Shown: positions 7,834 through 16,374 of the stretch, piece after piece | Numbering within the stretch: position 1 is the stretch's first letter | How the letters are laid out: each line of letters starts with the position of its first letter | Notes under the pieces: model-generated | Databases searched by the model: none | Told to the model about the DNA's origin: nothing | The model's input: the letters and a program-made list of their open reading frames with translations, nothing else | Position numbers and translations under genes: made by a program | DNA from: Pectinatus brassicae | GTDB taxonomy: Bacteria > Bacillota > Negativicutes > Selenomonadales > Selenomonadaceae | Reading direction: 5' to 3' | Length of the DNA: 38,374 nt | NCBI RefSeq assembly: GCF_014201835.1 | Contig: NZ_JACHFH010000028.1 | Location: forward strand, 1 to 38,374

Positions 7834-10218
7834 ATGATTAATATTTTTGATGGTGCTACTGGCACAATTTTACAAGCACAAGGTATTTTAAAAACAGGCA
7901 TGTGCCCTGAATTGCTAAATCTACAAGAGTCTGCCGCAATAATTAAAATGCACAAAGATTATATAACTGCTGGATCTACAGTTATTGAAACCAATACATT
8001 TGGTGCCAGCAGTATAAAATTAGCCCATTATAATTTAAGTGATAAAGTACGAGAAATAAATCTTGCTGCTGTAAAGAACGCCCGCTCTGCTGCTGATGGT
8101 AAGGCTAAAATTGCTGGTTCAATGGGGCCTACTGGTAGATTTATTGAACCATTGGGTGATATCTCATTTGATGAAGTATACAATGTCTATTTTACCCAAG
8201 CTTCCATTTTGGCAGAGGGTGGTGTTGACTATCTACTTATTGAAACATGTATCGACTTACAAGAAATGCGTGCCGCTCTTCTGGCCTGCAAGGCCGCGGC
8301 TCCACAAATCCCTGTAATCTGTCAAATGTCTTATTCTGAAGACGGGCGCACTGTAACAGGTACAGATGCCCAAACAGCCGCTATTACTTTGGAAGCCATG
8401 GGGGCCAGCATAATTGGAGCCAATTGTTCCACTGGCCCTGAGCAATTAATTCCTATAGTAAAAACTTTGGCCCAAAATTGCCGCTGTCCCATAAGTGTTC
8501 AACCCAATGCCGGCATGCCCCATTTAGTTGACGGCAAAACAATTTTCCCTATGAGTCCTGCTGATATGGGCAAATGGGCACCAAAATTAATCGAAGCAGG
8601 TGCCACATTTATTGGTGGCTGCTGTGGAACAACACCTCAACATATTGCAGCTGTAAAAGAAGCTGTTACAGGCTTATCAATCCCTGCCCGCACTGCTCCT
8701 TCCGCCCATCTAGCATTGACCAGCCGTTCTAAAACCATTTTTGTCGGCAGCGATTTACCTACTCGCCTTATCGGTGAAAGAATAAATCCCACTGGCCGTA
8801 AAAAATTAGGTGCAGAAATAAAAAATGGCTCCTTTTTATCGGTAAAAAAAGAAGCCGTAGAGCAAACTAATGCCGGTGCAGATATCTTAGATGTAAATAT
8901 GGGAGTAGCTGGTATCGACCAGGTTGCCGCCATGGAAAAAGCTATAAGAGAAGTTTCACAAATAGTAGCCACCCCCCTTGCTATTGACACCAGTGATCCA
9001 GCCAGTTTAGAGGCAGGTCTCAAAGCATATCCGGGGCGTGCCCTTATCAATTCTGTATCTGCTGAGCCAGACCGTTTAAAATATTTTTTACCATTAGCCA
9101 AAAAATACGGTGCAGCTATTTTATGTCTGCCGCTTTCCGATAAAGGACTTCCTAAAACGGCCGCTGCTCGTATTGAGATATTGCATACGATAATTAATGA
9201 GGCCAAAAAACATGGTCTAAAGGATTCCGATTTTATGCTTGATGGTCTTGTCATGACCATCGCAGCTGATAAAACCGCTGCACTTGAAGTATTGCAGGCA
9301 TTGAAATTATATCGCAGTGAATTTGGTTATCCGGCAACTATGGGCTTATCAAATATTTCCTTTGGGCTGCCTAATCGCCCGCTCATAAACAGCACTTTTT
9401 TTGCCATGTGTCTGGCTGCCGGCTTAGATGCGCCTATTATGAATCCCTACGATGAATCCATGAAAAATTCTTTATTAGCCTCAGCAGCAATTATTGGCAA
9501 GGATCCCAGCGGACAACATTACAGCCTTATCTATAGTTCTCAGTCGCAGGAAAATACATTACCTGTCAATACCCCTGCAGATACTAATGATATTATTGCT
9601 GCCATCAAACACTGCATAATAACAGGCGAAAAAGAAAATGTTGCCGCTATGGTCGAAACAGCCTTGAAGGACGGACATTCTTCCAATGAAATAACTGAAG
9701 ATGCCCTGACCGCTGCCATGAATGATGTCGGCAAATCATTTGCTGCAAAAAAAATATTTTTACCGCAGGTAATGCTTTCTGCCGAAGCAATGCGCGAAGC
9801 TTTCTTAAAAATAAAAGAAGTTCTGCCAGCGCAAGCTGTTACCAGTAAAGGGACTGTCGTAATCGCTACCGTAAAAGGCGATATTCACGATTTAGGTAAA
9901 AACATTGTATCTGCCCTATTGGAAAATAATGGCTTTAACCTTATTGATTTAGGCAAAGATGTTGATGCTGAAGAAATTGTCCGGGCTGCTCTAGAAAATA
10001 ATGCTGATATTGTGGGACTTTGTTCGCTAATGACCACCACAATTTCACAAATTGATGATGTCATTGCTGCTCTCAAAAAAGCTGGTTCCAAAGCCCAAGT
10101 TATTGTGGGTGGTGCTGTACTGACGCAAGAATATGCTGATTCTGCGGGTGCTGATGCCTATGCCCAAGATGGTGTTATTGCTGTAAAATTAGCCAAAGCA
10201 TTACTTAAAATCAGTTAA
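7834..10218 (+). CDS. metH: Cobalamin-dependent methionine synthase, without reactivation domain
   Basis: 794 residues; transfers the methyl group of 5-methyltetrahydrofolate to homocysteine through methylcobalamin. Domain order: homocysteine/zinc barrel (about 1-285; zinc ligands Cys198 in GANCSTGPEQL and Cys263-Cys264 in GGCCGTTP), pterin-binding domain (about 310-570; starts LIGERINPTGRKKLG), B12-binding cap and Rossmann domain (about 590-794; DIHDLG at 683-688 with cobalt-ligand His685, SLMTTT, GGAVLT). The C-terminal activation domain of E. coli MetH (1227 aa) is absent and is supplied by the preceding gene, 48 bases upstream. The RBS GAGGT lies six bases before ATG. A shared terminator follows. 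Confidence 0.95.
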   Translation: MINIFDGATGTILQAQGILKTGMCPELLNLQESAAIIKMHKDYITAGSTVIETNTFGASSIKLAHYNLSDKVREINLAAVKNARSAADGKAKIAGSMGPTGRFIEPLGDISFDEVYNVYFTQASILAEGGVDYLLIETCIDLQEMRAALLACKAAAPQIPVICQMSYSEDGRTVTGTDAQTAAITLEAMGASIIGANCSTGPEQLIPIVKTLAQNCRCPISVQPNAGMPHLVDGKTIFPMSPADMGKWAPKLIEAGATFIGGCCGTTPQHIAAVKEAVTGLSIPARTAPSAHLALTSRSKTIFVGSDLPTRLIGERINPTGRKKLGAEIKNGSFLSVKKEAVEQTNAGADILDVNMGVAGIDQVAAMEKAIREVSQIVATPLAIDTSDPASLEAGLKAYPGRALINSVSAEPDRLKYFLPLAKKYGAAILCLPLSDKGLPKTAAARIEILHTIINEAKKHGLKDSDFMLDGLVMTIAADKTAALEVLQALKLYRSEFGYPATMGLSNISFGLPNRPLINSTFFAMCLAAGLDAPIMNPYDESMKNSLLASAAIIGKDPSGQHYSLIYSSQSQENTLPVNTPADTNDIIAAIKHCIITGEKENVAAMVETALKDGHSSNEITEDALTAAMNDVGKSFAAKKIFLPQVMLSAEAMREAFLKIKEVLPAQAVTSKGTVVIATVKGDIHDLGKNIVSALLENNGFNLIDLGKDVDAEEIVRAALENNADIVGLCSLMTTTISQIDDVIAALKKAGSKAQVIVGGAVLTQEYADSAGADAYAQDGVIAVKLAKALLKIS

Positions 10219-10232
10219 ATATACTGTCCATT

Positions 10233-10274
10233 ATAAAAGGCTATGAAAACATAAAAATTTTCATAGCCTTTTAT
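10233..10274. terminator. Bidirectional terminator between metH and pfkA-like gene
   Basis: A perfect 17-base stem (10233-10249 with 10258-10274) with an eight-base loop, GGCTATGAAAA/TTTTCATAGCC and A4/T4 flanks. It lies between two converging stop codons. Confidence 0.85.
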
Positions 10275-10277
10275 TAA

Positions 10278-11243
10278 TTACTGTGCCAATATTTGAGCAA
10301 TGCGTATATATTCTTCATCAACTGTTTTTTTATTATTTACCGCATCATTTAAATTTATTGTCACTATATCATTTTTATTATAACCAAAAACTATATTGTA
10401 TAACCCTGACAATAATGCCAATGCGGCTTTTTCTCCCAATTGACTGGCTCTTACTCTGTCATTAACCGTAGGCGCTCCACCATGTAAAATTAAATCCAGT
10501 ACAGAAATTCTCGTATCGAGTTTCGTTTCCTCAGCGATGGTTTTACCAATAGTACTTATATCACTACAGCCATCAGCAACAACTATTAAACTATACGTTT
10601 TTGCTGCCGCATGACGTTTCTTTAAGTTTTCAACTAATTTTTTTAAATCGGTTTTTACCTCAGGTATTAAAACATATTCTGCCCCGCCGGCAATGCCTGC
10701 TGCCAATGGCAACCAGCCATATCTTCGTCCCGCAACTTCCACAACTATTACTCGTCTATGCGACGATGCAGTATCGCGCAGTTTATTAAGCGCCTGTACT
10801 ATTGTATTGGCAGCTGTATCACAGCCAACAGTATAGTCAGTACCCCAAATATCATTTTCAATCGTTGCCGGTATGCCAACTATAGGAAAATCATATTCAT
10901 CACTAAATAATTTAGCTCCTTTCATAGTTCCATCACCACCGATGACAACCATTCCGTCAATACTGTGTTTTTTTATATTCTCAAATGCCTTTTTCCGACC
11001 TTGCATTGTTTCAAACTCCGGGCAAAAACTTGTCCCTAAAAAAGTTCCCCCGCGCTGAATTTTATCACTGACTGCTATTGAATCAAGCAAAGTGATCTTA
11101 TCGCTGATAAGTCCATAAAAACCATCCTGCACTCCCCATACCTTAGCTTTTTCAAATAATGCGGTGCGAGTTACAGCTCTTATGGCCGCATTCATCCCTG
11201 GATTATCCGTTCCGCTAGTCAATACTGCGATATTTTTTATCAC
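10278..11243 (-). CDS. PfkA-family phosphofructokinase paralogue with altered active-site motifs
   Basis: 321 residues, the length and fold pattern of bacterial ATP-dependent 6-phosphofructokinase: GMNAAIRAV at 16-24, GGDGT at 102-106, GTDYTVGCDTA at 134-144, SSHRRVIVVEV at 160-170, and PTVNDR near 258-263. Several normally invariant residues differ: TSGGD is TSGTD (Thr12), GTIDND is ATIEND (Glu129 in place of the catalytic Asp127 of E. coli), the fructose-6-phosphate Glu222 is Asp224, and QRGG is LHGG (Arg243 replaced near His254). It could be a slow kinase, an enzyme for another sugar phosphate, or a regulatory paralogue. The start is GTG, six bases after GGAGGG. Confidence 0.8.
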   Translation of the reverse strand: MIKNIAVLTSGTDNPGMNAAIRAVTRTALFEKAKVWGVQDGFYGLISDKITLLDSIAVSDKIQRGGTFLGTSFCPEFETMQGRKKAFENIKKHSIDGMVVIGGDGTMKGAKLFSDEYDFPIVGIPATIENDIWGTDYTVGCDTAANTIVQALNKLRDTASSHRRVIVVEVAGRRYGWLPLAAGIAGGAEYVLIPEVKTDLKKLVENLKKRHAAAKTYSLIVVADGCSDISTIGKTIAEETKLDTRISVLDLILHGGAPTVNDRVRASQLGEKAALALLSGLYNIVFGYNKNDIVTINLNDAVNNKKTVDEEYIRIAQILAQ

Positions 11244-11416
11244 ATATATCCCTCCTAAAATATGTACTGATATCCTACTAAGACTATCTTACAGCTCTTA
11301 TCAACTTGACAAAAGCATATTTAAAATGATAAAGTGTGCTCATACAAATATTACATATCATAATACAATAAAGCATTATCTCTATAGAACCATTCGCTAA
11401 ATATTGATTGTAAACC

Positions 11417-11425
11417 TGCTATAAT
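11417..11425 (+). promoter_or_regulatory. Extended -10 promoter candidate for AICAR transformylase gene
   Basis: TGCTATAAT is a perfect TGn-TATAAT extended -10 without an obvious -35. It would give a leader of about 100 bases that contains the hairpin at 11471-11497. A second weaker candidate, TTGACA, lies further upstream near 11304. Confidence 0.4.
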
Positions 11426-11470
11426 AAATCTATTTCCAAATAATTTTTACATTATCTTTTAGTCAGTCCC

Positions 11471-11497
11471 AATCATCCTATTTATGGATGATTTTTT
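11471..11497 (+). terminator. Leader terminator-like hairpin (possible attenuator)
   Basis: AATCATCC pairs with GGATGATT around a seven-base loop and runs straight into TTTTTT. It sits 34 bases before the start codon of the AICAR transformylase gene and after its likely promoter. No antiterminator or known riboswitch core was recognised. It could instead end transcripts coming from upstream. Confidence 0.45.
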
Positions 11498-11530
11498 AAT
11501 TAATATCGATTATAAAAAGGAGACTCGATT

Positions 11531-12706
11531 ATGAACTCAATGGAACTAAAATATGGCTGTAATCCAAATCAAAAACCGGCTAAAGTATTTATGAAAGATG
11601 ACCAATCTTTACCCTTTACTGTCTTAAATGGTCGTCCAGGCTATATCAATCTACTGGATGCTTTTAACAGCTGGCAGTTGGTACAGGAATTAAAAAAGGC
11701 TACCGGCCTGCCTGCTGCGGCATCATTTAAACACGTAAGTCCAGCCGGGGCAGCTGTAGGACTTCCATTATCTGATTTATTAAAAAAAGTTTATTTTGTT
11801 GAAGGAATTGAATTAACACCTTTAGCTACAGCTTATATCCGCGCTCGCGGTGCCGACAGAATGTCATCTTATGGTGATTTTGCTGCTTTATCGGACGAAT
11901 GTGACGCTGCTACAGCCTCCTTTTTAGCTAGAGAAGTTTCTGATGGAGTAATAGCTCCATCTTATTCTGCTGAAGCATTAGAAATATTGAAAAAGAAACG
12001 TAAAGGGACTTATCTTGTTTTGCAGATGGATGAAAATTATAAAGCTCCAGCTGCAGAAACTAAGGAAGTATTTGGTATTACCTTTGAACAGAAACGCAAT
12101 GATTTATTAATAAACAATGAATTATTGACATCTATTCCTACGATAAATAAAAACATGACTGACGATGCTAAACGTGATCTCACAATAGCACTTATAACCT
12201 TAAAATATACACAATCAAATTCTGTATGTTACAGTAAAGATGGGCAAGCCATTGGTATTGGTGCTGGTCAGCAATCACGTGTTCATTGTACACGTCTGGC
12301 CGGCAGCAAAGCTGATATTTGGCATTTACGTCAGCATCCTAAAGTTCTTAATCTGCCATTTAAGCAGGATGTACGCCGTCCTGATCGTGATAATGCTATT
12401 GATATATATATTTCTGATGAATATATGGATTTATTAGGCAATGATGATTGGCAGCGTGTCTTCACAGAAAAGCCTGCTATTTTAACTAAAGAAGAAAAGG
12501 ACAACTGGCTCAAACAAATAACAGGCGTAGCACTTGCTTCCGATGCCTTTTTCCCATTTGGTGATAATATTGAACGCGCCCATAAAAGCGGCGTTAGCTA
12601 TATTGCTCAAAGCGGCGGCTCTATACGTGACGATAATGTTATTGAAACATGTGATAAATATAATATAACAATGGCCATGACCGGCATTCGTTTATTCCAT
12701 CATTAA
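11531..12706 (+). CDS. Stand-alone AICAR transformylase
   Basis: 391 residues matching only the formyltransferase half of PurH: it converts AICAR and 10-formyltetrahydrofolate to FAICAR, the penultimate step of IMP synthesis. Family motifs are the opening LKYGCNPNQKPA, KHVSPAGAAVG at 67-77 (Lys67-His68 correspond to the catalytic Lys-His pair), NYKAPAAE, GAGQQSRVHCTRLAG, and ASDAFFPFGDN. The N-terminal IMP cyclohydrolase domain is missing, so a separate cyclohydrolase is needed elsewhere. This short form is known in several anaerobic Firmicutes. The RBS AAAGGAG lies upstream, with a hairpin in the leader and a strong terminator after the stop. Confidence 0.88.
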   Translation: MNSMELKYGCNPNQKPAKVFMKDDQSLPFTVLNGRPGYINLLDAFNSWQLVQELKKATGLPAAASFKHVSPAGAAVGLPLSDLLKKVYFVEGIELTPLATAYIRARGADRMSSYGDFAALSDECDAATASFLAREVSDGVIAPSYSAEALEILKKKRKGTYLVLQMDENYKAPAAETKEVFGITFEQKRNDLLINNELLTSIPTINKNMTDDAKRDLTIALITLKYTQSNSVCYSKDGQAIGIGAGQQSRVHCTRLAGSKADIWHLRQHPKVLNLPFKQDVRRPDRDNAIDIYISDEYMDLLGNDDWQRVFTEKPAILTKEEKDNWLKQITGVALASDAFFPFGDNIERAHKSGVSYIAQSGGSIRDDNVIETCDKYNITMAMTGIRLFHH

Positions 12707-12710
12707 TTTA

Positions 12711-12764
12711 TAAATAAAGCCAGACATCCTAAATTATTATTTATGGATATCTGGCTTTATTTAT
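12711..12764 (+). terminator. Intrinsic terminator of AICAR transformylase gene
   Basis: A 19-base stem with one mismatch (AAAGCCAGA..ATCC with GGAT..TCTGGCTTT) around a 15-base loop, directly after the stop codon. Confidence 0.8.
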
Positions 12765-12774
12765 ATGACTTCCT

Positions 12775-13029
12775 AAAAAAGAAGAATTATCCACAAATCA
12801 TCAATTAAATTTGTGGATAATTCTTCTTTTTTCTACATTTATAAATTTTATTATTATGCTTAAACCCATAAATAATACGACTTTATACTCTAAAAAAATA
12901 TATTGCATTATAGAATATATGCTTGTGGATAAGTTTTATAATTGTTAACAAATTATTAACAGTTTTTATCATTTATCCACTAGTTATCCACAATATCCAC
13001 AGCAAAAGCTGTGGATATTGTGGATAACT
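12775..13029. other. Distal DnaA-box cluster with two long perfect hairpins
   Basis: Eight DnaA-box matches in 255 bases. Exact TTATCCACA: 12787-12795 (+), 12812-12820 (-), 12924-12932 (-), 12984-12992 (+), 13019-13027 (-). One mismatch: 12973-12981 (+), 12993-13001 (+), 13010-13018 (-). A perfect 24-base stem (12775-12798 with 12809-12832) carries the first two; a perfect 22-base stem with an AAAA loop (12982-13003 with 13008-13029) carries four. AT-rich sequence lies between them. The cluster lies downstream of rsmG, about 7.4 kb from dnaA. It may be an additional origin element or a DnaA-titrating site; the first hairpin, with A6/T6 flanks, could also serve as a second terminator. Confidence 0.8.
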
Positions 13030-13049
13030 GCTTACTTTATCAACTTTTT

Positions 13050-13715
13050 TTATAAACCTATATTAAAAACTCTATCTATAAAATCACTAGCCTGCCTATC
13101 AATACTGCGGTTATCAGCAGAAACTTTTACCAGCTGACCTTTTGTTGCCATTACTGCATTATATATAGTTTCTTCCACACTGCCTGGTATAACATCTTCC
13201 CAATTTTTTATTGAGTATACATTCTGTCTAACTGTATTAGATGGCTGACCTGTTACTTCCAGCTCACATAAAAACTGTATCTGACGACTTTTCGGCCTGA
13301 TATAATAATGATCCAGTAAATAACTTACCTGGTCTGGCACATTAGAATAATTTTCGTCCGGCTGATCTTTTTTATTGGCATCAACAAGTTGAATCCAAAC
13401 ATCCATTATTTCTTTTTTAGTATATGGTTCATATATCCATCTTGCCGTTTTTCTATCTAAATAATAATAAAATCGCTTATCCTTAGCAATCAAAACATAA
13501 CGTTTTTTATTGCTGGCTTCTTCTTTTTGCACCTTTTGCCAAATAGCAGCATCTTTAGTGTTAATTGTCTTATCCTGGCTAATTTGGGGCACATCTGGCG
13601 TTGTTTTTTCCGTACTTGCCTTTGTCTGTATCTCATTAGCTGCTGATGCTGTTCGTGAAAAATAAGGATTAAATAAAAAAACTGCACATATAACTATTAC
13701 TAAATATTTACCCAT
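13050..13715 (-). CDS. Secreted protein of unknown function
   Basis: 221 residues. The N-terminus has a clear Sec signal peptide: MGK, a hydrophobic core to about residue 17, then TASA before Ala25, a likely signal peptidase I site. The mature protein has a Lys/Thr/Gln-rich linker (about 26-65) and one domain with Tyr-rich segments (RFYYYLDRKTARWIYEPYT, HYYIRPKSRQIQFLCELEV) and VWIQLVD. This pattern resembles the surface-adhesin protein E-like secreted domains found repeatedly in Negativicutes, but I cannot confirm the family. It follows rsmG by 28 bases and may be the last gene of that operon. The DnaA-box hairpin starts 20 bases after its stop. Confidence 0.75.
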   Translation of the reverse strand: MGKYLVIVICAVFLFNPYFSRTASAANEIQTKASTEKTTPDVPQISQDKTINTKDAAIWQKVQKEEASNKKRYVLIAKDKRFYYYLDRKTARWIYEPYTKKEIMDVWIQLVDANKKDQPDENYSNVPDQVSYLLDHYYIRPKSRQIQFLCELEVTGQPSNTVRQNVYSIKNWEDVIPGSVEETIYNAVMATKGQLVKVSADNRSIDRQASDFIDRVFNIGL

Positions 13716-13743
13716 AATAAATGCCTCTCCGTTTTAATAATTT

Positions 13744-14460
13744 TTACAATGGATTTCTCTCCGGCGTTCCTGCTTTACGTGGATATACTGCTGGTGTTTG
13801 CTTTTCTTTATGGACATAAATTATCGCCCTGATATCATCAATTCCCGGCAATTTTACCGGTTTAACCTTCTCTATACTGCTGCCTAATACTTGCAACGCA
13901 TTATTAGCTTGTTCTATTTCTTCTTTATACTGCCTGCCTTTTAACGCTACCAAATACCCGCCTATCTTAACAAACGGCAATGTATATTCACTCAAAACTG
14001 ACATTTTAGCAACAGCCCGTGAAAAAGCAATAGTATATTTTTCCCGGTATTTTTTTTGCCGGGCAACTTCTTCAGCACGGCCATGAACAAGCTTCACATC
14101 CTTTAATCCTAAGGCATCAGTTACCAGCTGTAAAAATTTAATTCGTTTATTAAGTGAATCCAGTAACGTCAATTTCAAATCAGGCAGCATAATTTTTAAT
14201 GGAATACTGGGAAAACCTGCGCCTGTTCCTACATCAATAGCTCTGGCATTTGCTGGCAGCAACGATTCATCCCAGGCACTTAATGAATCAACCATATGCT
14301 TTACAGCAACTTCTTCTGGTTCAGTTATTGCTGTAAGATTTATTTTCTTATTCCATTCTAGCAATAATTCATAGTAAATATTAAATTGTTCTAACTGCCT
14401 GTCATTTAATATTATGCCATACTCCTGTGCCTTTAATTCCATTAATTTGGCAAAATCCAT
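13744..14460 (-). CDS. rsmG: 16S rRNA (guanine-N7) methyltransferase RsmG
   Basis: 238-residue SAM-dependent methyltransferase (formerly GidB) that modifies G527 (E. coli numbering) of 16S rRNA in the 530 loop. The motif-I SAM loop is AIDVGTGAGFPSIPLKI (about 89-105); other family segments are NLTAITEPEEVAVKHMVDSL and AFSRAVAKMSVLSEY. The length is normal. Its ATG overlaps the mnmG stop in TAATG, so it is translationally coupled to mnmG, the usual arrangement. Confidence 0.97.
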   Translation of the reverse strand: MDFAKLMELKAQEYGIILNDRQLEQFNIYYELLLEWNKKINLTAITEPEEVAVKHMVDSLSAWDESLLPANARAIDVGTGAGFPSIPLKIMLPDLKLTLLDSLNKRIKFLQLVTDALGLKDVKLVHGRAEEVARQKKYREKYTIAFSRAVAKMSVLSEYTLPFVKIGGYLVALKGRQYKEEIEQANNALQVLGSSIEKVKPVKLPGIDDIRAIIYVHKEKQTPAVYPRKAGTPERNPL

Positions 14461-16337
14461 TATTGTTTTTCCCTTCGGTTATGTTGTTCCATATAAATTA
14501 AAAGTATCGATATGTCTGCCGGTGAAACACCAGATATTCTAGCAGCCTGCCCTACAGAAATAGGACAAATCTGCTGTAATTTTTCCCGTGCCTCATCACG
14601 CAAATTAGCCACATCAGCATAATCTATATCAGCAGGAATTTTTTTACTTTCCAGCTTTTCCATTCTTTCTACCTGCTCTTGTTGTTTTACTATATACCCT
14701 TCATAATTAGCAGTAATCTCTATTTGCTTTTCTACCTCAACAGAAATTTTAGGTATATCAAATATTTCCTGCAAGCTGTTATAAGTAATTTCTTTGCGTT
14801 TTAATAAATCATATAACGTTAAACTGGAACGTATTTCCGACAAATTATTATTGAGTAATAATTCGTTTGTCTCCTTGTTAGGATTTACTTTTGTAGTCTG
14901 CAATAATTTTGTTATTTCTTGTATCTTGGTTTTTTTATTAGTAAATCGTTCATAGCGTGCATCGTTTACTAAACCTATCATACGCCCCTTTTCGGTGAGA
15001 CGCATATCAGCATTATCCTGGCGTAATATTAAGCGATACTCCGCTCTTGAAGTCATCATTCGATAAGGTTCATTTGTCCCCTTAGTTACTAGGTCATCAA
15101 TCAATACACCCAGATACGCTTCTGAACGTTTCAAAATTAAAGGTTCTTTATCTTTTATTTTTAAAGCTGCATTTATACCAGCAATAAGTCCTTGTGCCGC
15201 GGCTTCTTCATAGCCTGATGTACCATTAGCCTGTCCGGCTGAAAAAAAGCCTTGAATATTTTTATGTTCTAAAGAAGGCTGTAGCTGTAATGGATCAAGA
15301 CAATCATACTCAATAGCATAGCCTGGACGCATTATTTTTACATTTTCCAATCCCGGTATCGTCTGCAAAAAAGCAAACTGCACATCTATAGGCATACTGG
15401 TCGACATACCTTGAACATACATTTCATTGGTATTTAATCCTTCCGGTTCAATAAACAATTGATGTTTGTCCTTATCAGGAAAACGTATTATTTTAGTTTC
15501 GATTGATGGGCAGTATCTAGGCCCAACGCCTTCGATTATTCCATTAGCCATTGGAGCTCTATCTATATTATCACGTAAAATTTTATGTGTATTTTCATTG
15601 GTATAAGTCAGCCAGCAGGGAACCTGCTCACGCGTAACTTCATCACTCATAAAAGAAAAATTACGGCATTCGTCATCACCGGGCTGAATTTTCATCTTAC
15701 TAAAATCCAAGGAACGCTTATCAACACGTGCTGGGGTTCCCGTCTTAAACCGCATTAATTTTACACCAATATTCAATAAAGATTCTGATAAAGCCATCGC
15801 TGCGCGCTGGCCAATCGGCCCGCCATCATATGTTTTTTCACCTATTATTATTCGCCCGCGTAAATAAGTTCCCGAAGCTAAAACAACAGCTCTGCAGGTA
15901 TATACTTCACCTGTTTCTATTTGTACGCCGCTAACTTTATCATTCTCCGTTAATATTTTTTCTACTAATAGTTGTTTCACGTCGAGATTTTCCTGATTCT
16001 CGCATACTTCTTTCATCCTGTTTTGATAATTTTTTTTATCAGCCTGAGCTCTTAATGCTTGCACAGCAGGTCCCTTGCTTGTATTAAGCATACGAAATTG
16101 AATACATGTTTTATCGGCATTTATGCCCATTTCTCCGCCTAATGCATCAAGTTCACGCACTAAATGACCTTTAGCCGGCCCCCCTACCGATGGATTACAT
16201 GGCATTAAGGCAATATTATCCATATTCAAAGTAGTAAGCAATGTCCTGCATCCAATACGAGCAGCTGCCAAACCTGCTTCTACGCCAGCATGGCCTGCTC
16301 CAATAACTATAACATCATAATCTCCGGCTATAAACAC
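14460..16337 (-). CDS. mnmG: tRNA U34 carboxymethylaminomethyl-modifying protein MnmG (GidA)
   Basis: 625-residue FAD/NADH-binding protein that, with MnmE, installs the cmnm5 group at wobble U34 of certain tRNAs. The FAD dinucleotide fold [12 protein letters not shown] is at 11-22; further signatures are [28 protein letters not shown] and [13 protein letters not shown], and the C-terminal helical MnmE-binding domain is intact. The start is GTG, about six bases after GGGGGA. It lies 37 bases after mnmE and overlaps rsmG by one base, so mnmE-mnmG-rsmG forms one unit. Confidence 0.97.
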   Translation of the reverse strand: MFIAGDYDVIVIGAGHAGVEAGLAAARIGCRTLLTTLNMDNIALMPCNPSVGGPAKGHLVRELDALGGEMGINADKTCIQFRMLNTSKGPAVQALRAQADKKNYQNRMKEVCENQENLDVKQLLVEKILTENDKVSGVQIETGEVYTCRAVVLASGTYLRGRIIIGEKTYDGGPIGQRAAMALSESLLNIGVKLMRFKTGTPARVDKRSLDFSKMKIQPGDDECRNFSFMSDEVTREQVPCWLTYTNENTHKILRDNIDRAPMANGIIEGVGPRYCPSIETKIIRFPDKDKHQLFIEPEGLNTNEMYVQGMSTSMPIDVQFAFLQTIPGLENVKIMRPGYAIEYDCLDPLQLQPSLEHKNIQGFFSAGQANGTSGYEEAAAQGLIAGINAALKIKDKEPLILKRSEAYLGVLIDDLVTKGTNEPYRMMTSRAEYRLILRQDNADMRLTEKGRMIGLVNDARYERFTNKKTKIQEITKLLQTTKVNPNKETNELLLNNNLSEIRSSLTLYDLLKRKEITYNSLQEIFDIPKISVEVEKQIEITANYEGYIVKQQEQVERMEKLESKKIPADIDYADVANLRDEAREKLQQICPISVGQAARISGVSPADISILLIYMEQHNRREKQ

Positions 16338-16374
16338 GTTCGTTCCCCCAAAATATCAAAACTTTTATAATATA

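Noticed and set aside
7572-7955. A 127-codon minus-strand frame across the MetH activation gene and metH start
   Set aside because: It overlaps two well supported plus-strand genes and a parS-like site; no family resemblance.
8637-9260. A 207-codon open frame on the minus strand inside metH
   Set aside because: It lies wholly opposite metH, whose conserved domains are continuous there; the minus frame has no RBS and no recognisable motif.
15973-15988. Third parS-like site in mnmG (TGTTTCACGTCGAGAT)
   Set aside because: Only the left half matches (11 of 16). Similar half-sites TGTTTCACG occur near 503, 3451 and 18232 and are likely coincidental Val/Cys/Glu codon combinations.
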